Below, piece by piece: positions 15,471 to 23,206 of a DNA stretch of 37,793 nt (positions are counted from its first letter, which is position 1; every line of letters starts with the position of its first letter). The notes under the pieces were generated by a model, which was not told the DNA's origin, searched no databases, and saw only the letters and a list, made by a program, of their open reading frames with translations. This DNA is from a virus: IMG/VR virus record IMGVR_UViG_3300044608_000471, positions 1 through 37,793 of that record. One strand, 5' to 3'. The position numbers and the translations under genes were made by a program.

Positions 15471-16577
15471 GTGCAACACTCAAATATAGTCGGCGGTAGC
15501 ACCGCCAAGCGCGTCATCTCGTGCCCTGGCTCTGTGAAGCTGGTGCAGAAGATGCCCCCGCAGCCGTCCAGCGTCCACGCTGATCGCGGCACCATGCTGC
15601 ATGACGTCATTAGCCGCATCTTGCTCGACCAAGGAGTCGTCATCGGCCAGTACAAGCACAAGGATCAACTACTGACACAGGAGCTATACGATGAGAAGAT
15701 TACGCCTGCCCTGGACGCGCTCGACGAGATCGATCCCAACGGTAACCTGGTATACGAGGTGGAGACACGCGTTGGTTTCGGCGATCTTCTGCCTGGAGTG
15801 TTTGGTAGCACTGATCTTGTTGGGCGCATTGGCAATCGTGCTCTTGTATTGGATTGGAAATTTGGCGACGGCGTGGTGGTGGATGCTGTTGATAATGCTC
15901 AGTTAATGTTCTACGCCGCAGCGGCCATGCGTACCGAGGAGTTGCAGTGGGCGTTTGACGGCGCTGACGAGATTGAGTGCGTCATCGTGCAGCCGCCTGT
16001 CGTGCGGCGCTGGGTGACGAACGTGGGCCGCATCAAGCAGTTCGAGCATGAGCTGGTGTCTGCGGTCAAGACCGCGCTGCAAGACGACGCGCCTCTGGCG
16101 CAGGGCGACCACTGCCGCTGGTGCGCGGCCAAGCCGATCTGCCCGCAGATGACCGGCGCTGTTGATCGTGCGATCAAGCAGCAGATTATCAACATGGATG
16201 TTGACACGTTGGCAAAGCATCTGCATACTGCCGACCTCTTGGAAGACTGGATTAAAGATTTGCGTGCGCTTGCTTTTGGGCTGCTTGAGAAGGGCGCTGA
16301 TGTGCCTGGCTACAAGATAGTCCAGAAGCAAGCGCGGCGGCAATGGACCGACGAGCTGGCCGCCATCAAATGGCTGGACAGCCAAGGTGTCAACCCTTTT
16401 AAAGGTGAGACTATTTCTCCAGCACAAGCGGAGAAAGAGCTCAAAAAGAGCAAGGTGGCGCTGCCCGACTTACTTGTCGTGGCAGTGTCGTCGGGCACGA
16501 CGCTCGCCCCGGTGGATGATCCCCGGCCAGCGGTGCAGTCGTTCATCGGGCTGTCAAAGGCCCTTTCTAAACTCTGA
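15471..16577 (+). CDS. Cas4/RecB-like PD-(D/E)XK nuclease (DUF2800 type)
   Basis: A 368-residue protein. GTG at 15471 is chosen because AGGAG lies 6 bases upstream and the resulting N-terminus HSNIVGGSTAKRVISCPGS is the family pattern. It has His44 in RGTMLHD, Asp115 in GSTDLVG, the LDWK motif with Asp128 and Lys130, and a following Gln in NAQLMFY (144). The Cys in SCPGS, with C215, C218 and C224 in CRWCAAKPIC, probably hold an iron-sulphur cluster, as in Cas4/AddB. It likely processes DNA ends in replication or recombination. It heads the operon with a putative ssDNA-binding gene and polymerase. Confidence 0.8.
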   Translation: MQHSNIVGGSTAKRVISCPGSVKLVQKMPPQPSSVHADRGTMLHDVISRILLDQGVVIGQYKHKDQLLTQELYDEKITPALDALDEIDPNGNLVYEVETRVGFGDLLPGVFGSTDLVGRIGNRALVLDWKFGDGVVVDAVDNAQLMFYAAAAMRTEELQWAFDGADEIECVIVQPPVVRRWVTNVGRIKQFEHELVSAVKTALQDDAPLAQGDHCRWCAAKPICPQMTGAVDRAIKQQIINMDVDTLAKHLHTADLLEDWIKDLRALAFGLLEKGADVPGYKIVQKQARRQWTDELAAIKWLDSQGVNPFKGETISPAQAEKELKKSKVALPDLLVVAVSSGTTLAPVDDPRPAVQSFIGLSKALSKL

Positions 16578-16586
16578 AAGAAAGTT

Positions 16587-17222
16587 ATGTCAAATCTCGT
16601 AAAGTTCTCTGGCGCTAACCTGCCTTCCGTCACTTCCCTCTCGACCGCGCTGCGCTCCATCGCCACCGATGTCAGTGCCGTGTCTACGTCCATCATCAAG
16701 ATGGACCGGACCGGGCACTGGGTCTTCGGCGCTGACCAGACCGAGGCTGAGTCGGATGCAACTTGGGCGGTCAACCCCTTCAGCTTCGTCCACGGCTTCA
16801 TCGCTTGGGGCGACGGCGAGGTGTTGGCTGAGAAGCTGGTGTCTGTCACCGAGCCTCTGCCTGAGCTGGAAGCAGCGCCCCCCGGCGCGAAGAAGGGTTG
16901 GGAGCCGCAGACGGGCCTGAGCCTGAAGTGCATTTCTGGCGAAGACGCCGGCATGGAAGCGCGGTTCACGACCACCTCGGTCGGTGGCCGCAAGGCCGTG
17001 CAGGCTCTGGCTGTTGCCATCGCCACGCAAGTGGAAAAGGACCAGTCCAAGCCCGTGCCTGTCGTGAAGCTGGGCAAGGACCACTACACCCATAAGAGCT
17101 ACGGTCGTATCTATACGCCCGTGTTCGAGGTGGTGGAGTGGGTCAGCATGGACGGCGAGGCTGAGGCCGCGCCTGAAGCTGAGGCAGCGCCTGCTGCTGG
17201 CCGTCGTCGTCGTGCGGCCTAA
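16587..17222 (+). CDS. Putative single-stranded DNA-binding protein, 211 aa
   Basis: Starts MSNLVKFSGANLPSVTSLST. The middle is beta-rich with Trp and Phe (GHWVFGADQTE, WAVNPFSFVHGFIAWGDGE). The C-terminus is an Ala/Glu/Pro tail ending GRRRRAA. In phages with the order DUF2800 nuclease, this gene, DNA polymerase, the middle gene is usually taken as an OB-fold ssDNA-binding protein; that is the basis of this call. Unlike T7 gp2.5 the extreme tail is basic, not acidic. The ATG lies 9 bases after the previous stop with GAAAG before it. Confidence 0.55.
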   Translation: MSNLVKFSGANLPSVTSLSTALRSIATDVSAVSTSIIKMDRTGHWVFGADQTEAESDATWAVNPFSFVHGFIAWGDGEVLAEKLVSVTEPLPELEAAPPGAKKGWEPQTGLSLKCISGEDAGMEARFTTTSVGGRKAVQALAVAIATQVEKDQSKPVPVVKLGKDHYTHKSYGRIYTPVFEVVEWVSMDGEAEAAPEAEAAPAAGRRRRAA

Positions 17223-17240
17223 TTGAGAATAGGGGGGAAA

Positions 17241-17347
17241 GCGGATGCTGTGCCAGAGTCAGGTCTATTGGTGACATGACTATAGGTCGTCAAGGGCTGT
17301 CATGAGCAATGCTTGCCGATCCGTGAGTTCGAATCTCACCAGACGCA
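17241..17347 (+). ncRNA. tRNA-like RNA element upstream of DNA polymerase (possible degenerate class II tRNA)
   Basis: The gap 17223-17368 holds a convincing T-arm (GTGAG, TTCGAAT, CTCAC; 17323-17339). Before it is a small arm GCAA-TGC-TTGC (17306-17316) like a class II variable arm, and a 5-bp stem ATGAC/GTCAT (17276-17280 with 17299-17303) in the anticodon-arm place. Its loop is 18 bases, not 7. GCGGATG (17241) and CAGACGC (17340) can pair at 5 of 7 as an acceptor stem. There is no normal anticodon loop and no CCA. It may be a decayed tRNA, or a structured leader controlling polymerase. Confidence 0.35.
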
Positions 17348-17368
17348 GCGAGTACCCCCGCCTTTTTT

Positions 17369-20167
17369 ATGATCCTCTGGATCGACTTCGAGACGCGCAG
17401 CCGGGTAGACCTCGGCAGCAAAGGCGTCTACAACTACGCGCAGGACATGAGCACCGAAGTGCTGTGCATGTCCTACGCCTTCGACGACGGTGAGGTCGTC
17501 ACATGGCTTCCAGGCCAGCCGTTACCCGACTTCACCGGGTGCACCATCTACGCCCACAACGCGGCGTTTGAGCGCTTAATTTTTTGGTATGTGCTTCAGC
17601 AGAATTTCGCCTTAGAGCAGTTCTACTGCACCGCCACGCAGGCTAGGGCCAATTGCGCCCCTGGCAGCCTTGAGGACGTGGGGCGCTTTGCCAGTGCGTC
17701 CATGAAGAAGGACCACCGAGGGAGCCAGTTGATCCGGCTGCTGTCCATCCCCCAAGCTGATGGCACCTTCCGCGAGGACGCGGCGCTGATGGCTGAGATG
17801 ATCGCCTATTGCGAGCAGGACGTGAGGGCCATGCGCGAGATCAGCAAGGCCATGCGGCCCCTAAGCGCTGAGGAGTTGGCTGACTATCACGTCAACGAGC
17901 GCATCAACGACCGTGGCGTGCTGGTGGACGTGCCGCTTGCCAAGGCAGCGATGCGCTACGCTCACGACGAGCTGGTTGAGATCGAGGAGCGCGTGGCTGA
18001 GCTGACCGACGGCGAGATCACCAGCGTACGCTCGCCCAAGATGCGCGAGTGGGTGCTTGAGCGCGTGGGCGACGAGGCCAAGAAGCTGATGCTGGTCAAG
18101 GACAAGTATTCAATTGACAAGACTGTGCGGGCCAACTTGCTCGCGATGGAGAACCCCGATGAGATACCGCCCGCTGTCGCCGAGGTCATACAGTGCGCTG
18201 ATGACCTCTGGGCGTCGTCAGTTGCGAAGTTCAGCCGCATGGCAGACCTGGCAGACGACGAGGATTGCCGAGTCCGTGGCGCTTTTGTCTTCGCTGGGGG
18301 TGCCGCCACTGGTCGTGCATCGAGCTATGGACTCCAAGTGCATAACTTCACTCGCAAGTGCGCTAAGGAACCTGACGCGGTACGAACATCTATGGTCAGA
18401 GGACATAACATTGTCCCTGCCTACGGAAAACGAGTCACAGATGTTCTACGGGGAATGCTCCGGCCCGCACTGATACCGGCTAAGGGAAAGCACTTCGTCG
18501 TCGCCGACTGGTCGGCCATCGAGGGCCGCGTCAACCCGTGGCTGTCAGGCAGCGCCTTTGGCGAGGCCAAGCTGGACGTGTTCAGGCGCAAGCTGGATCC
18601 CTACAAGGTCAACGCTGCTGCGACGTACAGCGTGGCCTATGAGGAGGTCACTGGCGAGCAGCGTCAGGTCGGCAAGGTGCAGGAGTTGGCTTGCTTTGCC
18701 GCTGAAACCAAGGTCTTGACTAGTAACGGAGTCAAGGCTATAGTGGACGTTCAATTAACTGATCTTTTGTGGGACGGCCAATCATGGGTGACGCATCAGG
18801 GGGTGATATGCAAGGGAGTTCGACCAACTATCAACGTGTGCGGAATCGAAGTAACGCCGGATCATTTGATCAAAACAAAGGCAACTTGGACGCAGGCGCA
18901 GGAAATCGTTTCAAACAAACAGTTGCTGACCCAAGCGTTGGAAGTCGGTTCGGCTTCCTTACCGTATTGGGCGTTGAGTTTCACGATCAAGGCGCCTGCC
19001 GGATGCGGCTCGTTCGTGTTCAGTGTGATTGCGGCGCTGCGCCGCACTTGGTCTACATCCATAACCTTCTCAAAGGCAAATCGACGCGGTGCAACGTATG
19101 CGCCAAAAAATCTGCTGGCTTCTGGCGAAAAGATTTTTACAAGTATGCCGATGCCTGCCCAGATGACGAGCACCGCCGGCGCCTGCTCAACCGGCTATCT
19201 GCTTGCAAGAACCGATGCCACAACCCCAAGGATCGAGGCTATCCAAACTATGGTGGCAGGGGGATACATCTACATGAGCCCTGGCGCACTGACAAGGCGG
19301 CGTTCCTCCGCTACGTTGTCACGCTTGATGGATGGGATCAGCCGCATCTGGAACTCGACCGTATTGACGTCAATAAGGGCTATGAGCCGGGCAATCTACG
19401 GTTCGTTACGCGGCAAGTCAATCAGGCTAACCAACGAAAAGTCCGAGACATGCAACGGTACATCACCGAACTTGAGGCCCGTGTACGACATCTTGAACAG
19501 CGGCTCGCGCAATCGGTTTACAGTGCTGAGTGACGCCGGTCCGTTGATCGCGCATAACTGCGGGTTTGCTGGAGGTGTCGGGGCATTTGCCGCAATGGGT
19601 AGAGTGTATGGAGTTCACTTTACTGAAGCTCAAGCAAGAAAAACTGTCGACGCCTGGCGCCGCGCTAATCCGTGGGCCGTGCCGTTTTGGCAAGACCTGG
19701 AGGAAGCGTACACCCGTGCGATGCGTAACAAGGGCCATGAGTTCAGCGCAGGCCGTGTGGCGTACCTCTTTGACGGTCAGCACCTGTGGTACGCGCTGCC
19801 CTCTGGGCGCGTGCTATGCTACCCCTACGCTCGGCTGGAAAGCGATGGGGTGACTTACGCCAAAGCATCGTGGAAGCCAGCCGCAGACGCTACAGAGTGG
19901 CCTCGCGCCCGCCTCTGGAAGGGCCTGGCCTGCGAGAACATTACTCAAGCCGCAGCCAATGACATCCTACGCCACGCCTTGCGCCAGCTCGAAATGGAGG
20001 GCGAGCAAATTGTTTTGCACGTTCACGATGAGGCTGTGGCAGAGACTGCCGACCCCATAGCAACTACAGAGCGCATGCGCCGCGTAATGACAACGCCGCC
20101 TGCGTGGGCGCAAGACCTGCCGCTCAACATCGAAATAAGCACTATGTCTCGGTACGGCAAAGGCTGA
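17369..20167 (+). CDS. Family A DNA polymerase with proofreading exonuclease, interrupted by an intein
   Basis: The precursor is 932 residues; removal of the intein (442-730) leaves 643. The 3'-5' exonuclease motifs are D6/E8 in WIDFETRS, HNAAFE (63-68) and YCEQD (147-151). The polymerase motifs are A, VADWSAIEGR with Asp380; B, RQVGKVQELA joined after splicing to CGFAGG; and C, HDE (886-888). All catalytic residues are present, so the spliced enzyme should replicate the phage genome. The ATG at 17369 has no clear ribosome site; a T run and the tRNA-like element precede it. Splicing is required for activity because the intein splits the O-helix. Confidence 0.93.
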   Translation: MILWIDFETRSRVDLGSKGVYNYAQDMSTEVLCMSYAFDDGEVVTWLPGQPLPDFTGCTIYAHNAAFERLIFWYVLQQNFALEQFYCTATQARANCAPGSLEDVGRFASASMKKDHRGSQLIRLLSIPQADGTFREDAALMAEMIAYCEQDVRAMREISKAMRPLSAEELADYHVNERINDRGVLVDVPLAKAAMRYAHDELVEIEERVAELTDGEITSVRSPKMREWVLERVGDEAKKLMLVKDKYSIDKTVRANLLAMENPDEIPPAVAEVIQCADDLWASSVAKFSRMADLADDEDCRVRGAFVFAGGAATGRASSYGLQVHNFTRKCAKEPDAVRTSMVRGHNIVPAYGKRVTDVLRGMLRPALIPAKGKHFVVADWSAIEGRVNPWLSGSAFGEAKLDVFRRKLDPYKVNAAATYSVAYEEVTGEQRQVGKVQELACFAAETKVLTSNGVKAIVDVQLTDLLWDGQSWVTHQGVICKGVRPTINVCGIEVTPDHLIKTKATWTQAQEIVSNKQLLTQALEVGSASLPYWALSFTIKAPAGCGSFVFSVIAALRRTWSTSITFSKANRRGATYAPKNLLASGEKIFTSMPMPAQMTSTAGACSTGYLLARTDATTPRIEAIQTMVAGGYIYMSPGALTRRRSSATLSRLMDGISRIWNSTVLTSIRAMSRAIYGSLRGKSIRLTNEKSETCNGTSPNLRPVYDILNSGSRNRFTVLSDAGPLIAHNCGFAGGVGAFAAMGRVYGVHFTEAQARKTVDAWRRANPWAVPFWQDLEEAYTRAMRNKGHEFSAGRVAYLFDGQHLWYALPSGRVLCYPYARLESDGVTYAKASWKPAADATEWPRARLWKGLACENITQAAANDILRHALRQLEMEGEQIVLHVHDEAVAETADPIATTERMRRVMTTPPAWAQDLPLNIEISTMSRYGKG
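18692..19558 (+). other. Intein in DNA polymerase motif B
   Basis: This 289-residue in-frame insertion has all splicing signals. It has Cys1 (codon 18692) in CFAAETKVLTSNGVKAIVDV (block A), a block B GIEVTPDHLI with the TxxH pattern, block F VYDILNSGSRNRFTV, and block G GPLIAHN followed by Cys+1 (19559). The middle, about 180 residues, is Ser/Arg/Thr/Ala-rich and shows no endonuclease motif in this frame. An HNH gene fills that DNA in another frame (18808-19533). The insertion is between Ala and Cys of the polymerase O-helix, a typical conserved target site. Confidence 0.9.
18808..19533 (+). CDS. HNH-type homing endonuclease nested out of frame inside the intein
   Basis: A 241-residue protein entirely within the intein coding DNA, in the -1 frame relative to polymerase. 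From residue 44: VGSRFGFLTVLG, a zinc ribbon (C73, C75, C95, C98), RCHNP (136-140), YGGRG (148-152), LDRID (183-187) and GYEPGNLRF. This is the HNH-like endonuclease family common as mobile genes in phages. A C-terminal coiled coil (ITELEARVRHLEQRL) overlaps intein block F. ATG 18808 is chosen because AGGGGGTGAT directly precedes it; ATG 18784 and GTG 18769 are possible earlier starts. A TGA at 18760 closes the frame upstream, so it must be translated on its own. It probably cuts intein-free polymerase genes to spread the intein. Confidence 0.85.
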   Translation: MQGSSTNYQRVRNRSNAGSFDQNKGNLDAGAGNRFKQTVADPSVGSRFGFLTVLGVEFHDQGACRMRLVRVQCDCGAAPHLVYIHNLLKGKSTRCNVCAKKSAGFWRKDFYKYADACPDDEHRRRLLNRLSACKNRCHNPKDRGYPNYGGRGIHLHEPWRTDKAAFLRYVVTLDGWDQPHLELDRIDVNKGYEPGNLRFVTRQVNQANQRKVRDMQRYITELEARVRHLEQRLAQSVYSAE

Positions 20168-20168
20168 T

Positions 20169-20276
20169 ATGATCTCGACAAACACGGCTAGTCTGGAAGT
20201 CATGAGCCAGACGAAAAGCGAACCTCCCGCCTGCCGTCGTTTCTTTTCTCGGAGGAATTGCGAGGGGTTTACATGA
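20169..20276 (+). CDS. Possible small ORF, 35 aa, between polymerase and HNH-AP2 gene
   Basis: ATG two bases after the polymerase stop, ending in a TGA that overlaps the ATG of the next gene (ATGA). It begins MISTNTASLEVMSQTK and contains CRRFFSRRNC. No ribosome site is evident. It may merely be the leader of the HNH-AP2 gene; confidence is low. Confidence 0.25.
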   Translation: MISTNTASLEVMSQTKSEPPACRRFFSRRNCEGFT

Positions 20277-20767
20277 ACCAAGAACAGCTTAAAGAGCTGC
20301 TGCATTACTGTCCCGAAACGGGCGTGTTTACGCGGCGGAAAAATTTTGGGCGCCATAAAGCAGGCGTAATTGTCGGGACAAAGCCCGGCAGAACTTGTAA
20401 GTATGTAACGATATATGCGGGCGGAAAGCGATATGTGGCGCAGCGGTTAGCCTGGCTATACGTGCACGGTCAATGGCCGGACGATGATCTTGACCACATA
20501 AACCGCATAAAAACAGACAACAGAATTGCAAACTTAAGGCAAGTAACGCGATCTCAAAACATGCAAAACGTGTTGCTGCACCAACACAACACGAGCGGGC
20601 ACAAAGGCGTAAGTTGGGCTGAACAGCTAAAAAAATGGCGCGTGTATTTGTACGTGCAATACAAACAAATCCACATAGGTGTTTTTGCAAATTTTGACGA
20701 TGCAGTTGCAGCGTACCACGTAGCGGCGACGCAGTACCACACTCACAACCCGGTCACACAAGCATGA
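20273..20767 (+). CDS. Free-standing HNH endonuclease with AP2 domain
   Basis: A 164-residue protein. Residues 56-100 form the HNH module: VAQRLAWLYVHG, LDHINR (73-78), N83, RIANLR and TRSQNMQN. Residues 107-155 form the AP2 DNA-binding domain: TSGHKGVSW, KWRVYL, HIGVFANFDDAVAAYHVAA. Such genes are mobile homing endonucleases. ATG 20273 follows GAGGGG; a TTG five codons upstream has GGAGGA before it and is an alternative. Its TGA overlaps the ATG of the primase gene, so it has settled into the operon. Its G+C appears lower than that of its neighbours, suggesting transfer. Confidence 0.88.
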   Translation: MNQEQLKELLHYCPETGVFTRRKNFGRHKAGVIVGTKPGRTCKYVTIYAGGKRYVAQRLAWLYVHGQWPDDDLDHINRIKTDNRIANLRQVTRSQNMQNVLLHQHNTSGHKGVSWAEQLKKWRVYLYVQYKQIHIGVFANFDDAVAAYHVAATQYHTHNPVTQA

Positions 20768-23073
20768 CAACAAATTTCATCGACTACTTAGTGTCCCTCG
20801 CGCCAGAGGGCGAGACTTTTTTAGTTGTTAGGCAAAAGCCTGTTGGCAAGGAGTTGCAGTACCACGCCGACGGTGGCGTCAAAGCTACCTGGCCGGCGTT
20901 CCTGCCCAACAAGAAGATGGCCGAGGGCCAGTCGTGGTATGGCAATACCGCCTCGTTCATCCTCGACCGTTTCACCGACGGCTATGCGCGCGCCAGTGCC
21001 GCCAACTGCGAGTATGTCCTGTGCATGGTGCTGGACGACGTGGGCGATCCCGTCAAGGCCCCCAAGACGCCGCCGCTGTCCCCGACCTGGGTGATGGAGA
21101 CGAGCGAGGGCAGCTTCCAGTGGGGCTACGCATTCACTGAAGAGCAGCCGACCAAAGCCGAGTTTAGCGCGGCGATCACGGCCATCGCCGCTGCCGGTTA
21201 CAGCGACGCTGGCGCGATCAACCCAGTGCGTAACTTTCGCTTGCCGGGGTCGGTCAACATCAAGCCCGGCCGCGACGGCTTCGCCTCGCGCCTTGTCGAG
21301 TTCCACCCCGAGCGCCAATTCACCCTCCCGCAAATCTGCGAAGCGCTCGGCGTCACCCCGCATGAGGAGGTGACCGCCTTTCGCCCGATCCGCGTGTCCG
21401 ACGACGGCGCCGATGACGTGCTGGCCTGGCTGTCAGGCCAAGGGCTGGTGCTGCGTAAGCCCAACGCCGAGGGTTGGGCCGGCATCATCTGCCCCAACGA
21501 GGCGCAGCATACCGACGGCTCGCCTGAGGGCCGCTACAACCCCGCCATGCGCGCGTATTGCTGCTACCACGGCCACTGCACTGAGCTGGACTCGGGTGCG
21601 TTTTTGTCGTGGGTGGCCGAGAACGGTGGCCCGTCCCACGCCCCTGGCCTGCGCGATGAGCTGCTGGCGTCGATGATGACCGACGCCTTGAACAAGCTGC
21701 ACCCCACCGAGGCGTTCCCAGACGAGGCAAAGCGCGTGATCGCCGAGGTCGAGCGCAAAGAGCTGGGCCGCACCACACGCGCCGAGTGGTACGCGAGGTT
21801 CTGTTACGTTCAAGAGGGCGACCATTACTTCGACCTGCAAGACCGCCGCGAGATCAGCCGTAGCACGTTTAACGCCCTGTTTCGCCATATCGAATGCCGG
21901 TCCCTGTTCGGCAAGAAGCCTAAGATAGAGGCGTCGTATTGCTTCGATGAGAACCGCCAAGAGATGGGCGCCCGCGCCCTGGTCGGTATCACCTACGCCG
22001 CCGGCGAGGGCGTGTTGGTGGCCCGTGACGGTGACGTGTACGGTAACCGCTGGCGCGATGCCCGCCCGGCCATTGAGGCCGACGCTGGCGCCGACGTCGC
22101 GCCCTGGCTGGATCACTGCGCGGCGCTGGTGCCCGAGGCGTCCGAGCGCGAGCATATCTGGGACGTCATGGCCTATAAGGTCCAGCACCCGGAGATCAAG
22201 ATCAACCACGCGGTCCTGCATGGTGGCGATCAGGGCTGCGGCAAAGACACCCTTTGGGCGCCGTTCATCTGGGCCGTCTGCGGCCCCCAGCTCAAGAACC
22301 GGGGTCTGCTCGACAACGACACTCTTGGGTCACAGTGGGGCTACGCGCTGGAGTCGGAGATTCTCATCCTGAACGAACTTAAAGAGCCAGAGGCCAAGGA
22401 GCGCCGCGCTCTGGCTAACAAGCTTAAGCCTATCATCGCCGCGCCGCCCGATATGCTCACGGTTAACCGCAAGGGGCTGCATCCGTACGATTCGCTTAAT
22501 CGCATGTTCGTGCTGGCGTTCAGCAATGACCCGGTGCCGATCACAATCGACAGTCAGGACCGCCGTTGGTTCTGCGTCTGGTCGTCGGCGCCTCGCATGG
22601 CGCCAGACGCCGCCGCCCGGCTCTGGGCATGGTACAAGGCCGGCGGCTATGAGGCGATCGCCGCTTGGCTGCGCGCCCGTGACGTGTCGGCGTTCAATCC
22701 CTCCGCTGCGCCAGGCTGGACGGAATTTAAAGCTAACTTGGTTGAGCATGGCATGAGCATTGCCGAGAGTTACTTGGTCGAAATGATGCGCGCGCGTCGG
22801 GGTGAGTTTGCCCGTGGGGTGGTCGGTAGCCCTTTTCATAGCCTCTGCGATCGCGTGGCGGCCTCTGCGCCGTCTGGCGTCAAAGTACCGCAGGCCGCGC
22901 TTCTGCACGCGCTTAAGGAGGCCGGCTGGATCGACTGCGGTCGGCTCAAGTCTCGGGCTAACGATGGCCGCAAGCACGTTTTCTGCGCGCCTGACATGGT
23001 CACGCATAGTAAGTCAGAACTGCGCGATTTGGTCGAGGAACCCGCATCGCCGCTCATGGTGCGGGTCAAATAA
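20764..23073 (+). CDS. Primase-helicase (AEP-like N-terminus, D5/DUF5906-type ATPase)
   Basis: A 769-residue replication protein. The N-terminal half resembles RepB-like archaeo-eukaryotic primases: CMVLDDVGDP (87-96) with the metal-binding Asp pair and VRNFRLPGSVNIKPG (155-169). A Cys/His region with CPNEAQH and CCYHGHC (near 244 and 268) may be a zinc site. The C-terminal half is a superfamily 3-like helicase with Walker A GDQGCGKDT (from 488), a LNELKEPE acidic motif and a FSNDPVP sensor segment. It would prime and unwind DNA for the polymerase encoded upstream. Its start is coupled to the HNH-AP2 stop. Confidence 0.82.
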   Translation: MTTNFIDYLVSLAPEGETFLVVRQKPVGKELQYHADGGVKATWPAFLPNKKMAEGQSWYGNTASFILDRFTDGYARASAANCEYVLCMVLDDVGDPVKAPKTPPLSPTWVMETSEGSFQWGYAFTEEQPTKAEFSAAITAIAAAGYSDAGAINPVRNFRLPGSVNIKPGRDGFASRLVEFHPERQFTLPQICEALGVTPHEEVTAFRPIRVSDDGADDVLAWLSGQGLVLRKPNAEGWAGIICPNEAQHTDGSPEGRYNPAMRAYCCYHGHCTELDSGAFLSWVAENGGPSHAPGLRDELLASMMTDALNKLHPTEAFPDEAKRVIAEVERKELGRTTRAEWYARFCYVQEGDHYFDLQDRREISRSTFNALFRHIECRSLFGKKPKIEASYCFDENRQEMGARALVGITYAAGEGVLVARDGDVYGNRWRDARPAIEADAGADVAPWLDHCAALVPEASEREHIWDVMAYKVQHPEIKINHAVLHGGDQGCGKDTLWAPFIWAVCGPQLKNRGLLDNDTLGSQWGYALESEILILNELKEPEAKERRALANKLKPIIAAPPDMLTVNRKGLHPYDSLNRMFVLAFSNDPVPITIDSQDRRWFCVWSSAPRMAPDAAARLWAWYKAGGYEAIAAWLRARDVSAFNPSAAPGWTEFKANLVEHGMSIAESYLVEMMRARRGEFARGVVGSPFHSLCDRVAASAPSGVKVPQAALLHALKEAGWIDCGRLKSRANDGRKHVFCAPDMVTHSKSELRDLVEEPASPLMVRVK

Positions 23074-23104
23074 CACTGCATCCGCCTTCGGCGTCTACAG
23101 AAAG

Positions 23105-23128
23105 AAAAACCCCGGCATTGCGCCGGGG
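23105..23128 (-). terminator. Terminator of the second leftward operon (possibly bidirectional)
   Basis: A 7-bp GC stem (CCCCGGC at 23110-23116, GCCGGGG at 23122-23128) with loop ATTGC. On the minus strand it is followed by TTTTTCTTTC, a good rho-independent terminator. On the plus strand only CTAAAA follows, so rightward termination after the primase would be weaker. Confidence 0.75.
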
Positions 23129-23143
23129 CTAAAAGGCAACTGC

Positions 23144-23206
23144 CTAGAGGTCGAAGAAAACCGCTAGCAGTGCGGCGATTATGCCGCAAATCAGGATTGC
23201 TCCCAT
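23144..23206 (-). CDS. Tiny membrane peptide, 20 aa
   Basis: ATG at 23206 has GAGGAGG at about 7 bases. The peptide MGAILICGIIAALLAVFFDL is almost wholly hydrophobic, one membrane helix. It overlaps the end of the preceding gene by 16 bases. The strong ribosome site and clean helix support a real product; small phage membrane peptides can inhibit host enzymes or lysis, but no role is shown. Confidence 0.5.
   Translation of the reverse strand: MGAILICGIIAALLAVFFDL

Noticed and set aside
17241-17347. A normal functional tRNA
   Set aside because: The anticodon loop would be 18 bases, the D-arm is not clear, the acceptor stem has two mismatches and CCA is missing.
18769-18807. GTG at 18769 as the start of the nested endonuclease
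   Set aside because: No ribosome site precedes it, while AGGGGGTGAT precedes ATG 18808. It remains an alternative.
18692-19558. Polymerase gene broken by frameshift, with the HNH as remains of an in-frame domain
   Set aside because: The polymerase frame is open from 17369 to 20167 with all splicing and catalytic residues present. The HNH frame also has an intact coiled-coil C-terminus overlapping block F, so no frameshift needs to be assumed. Read-level proof is still desirable.
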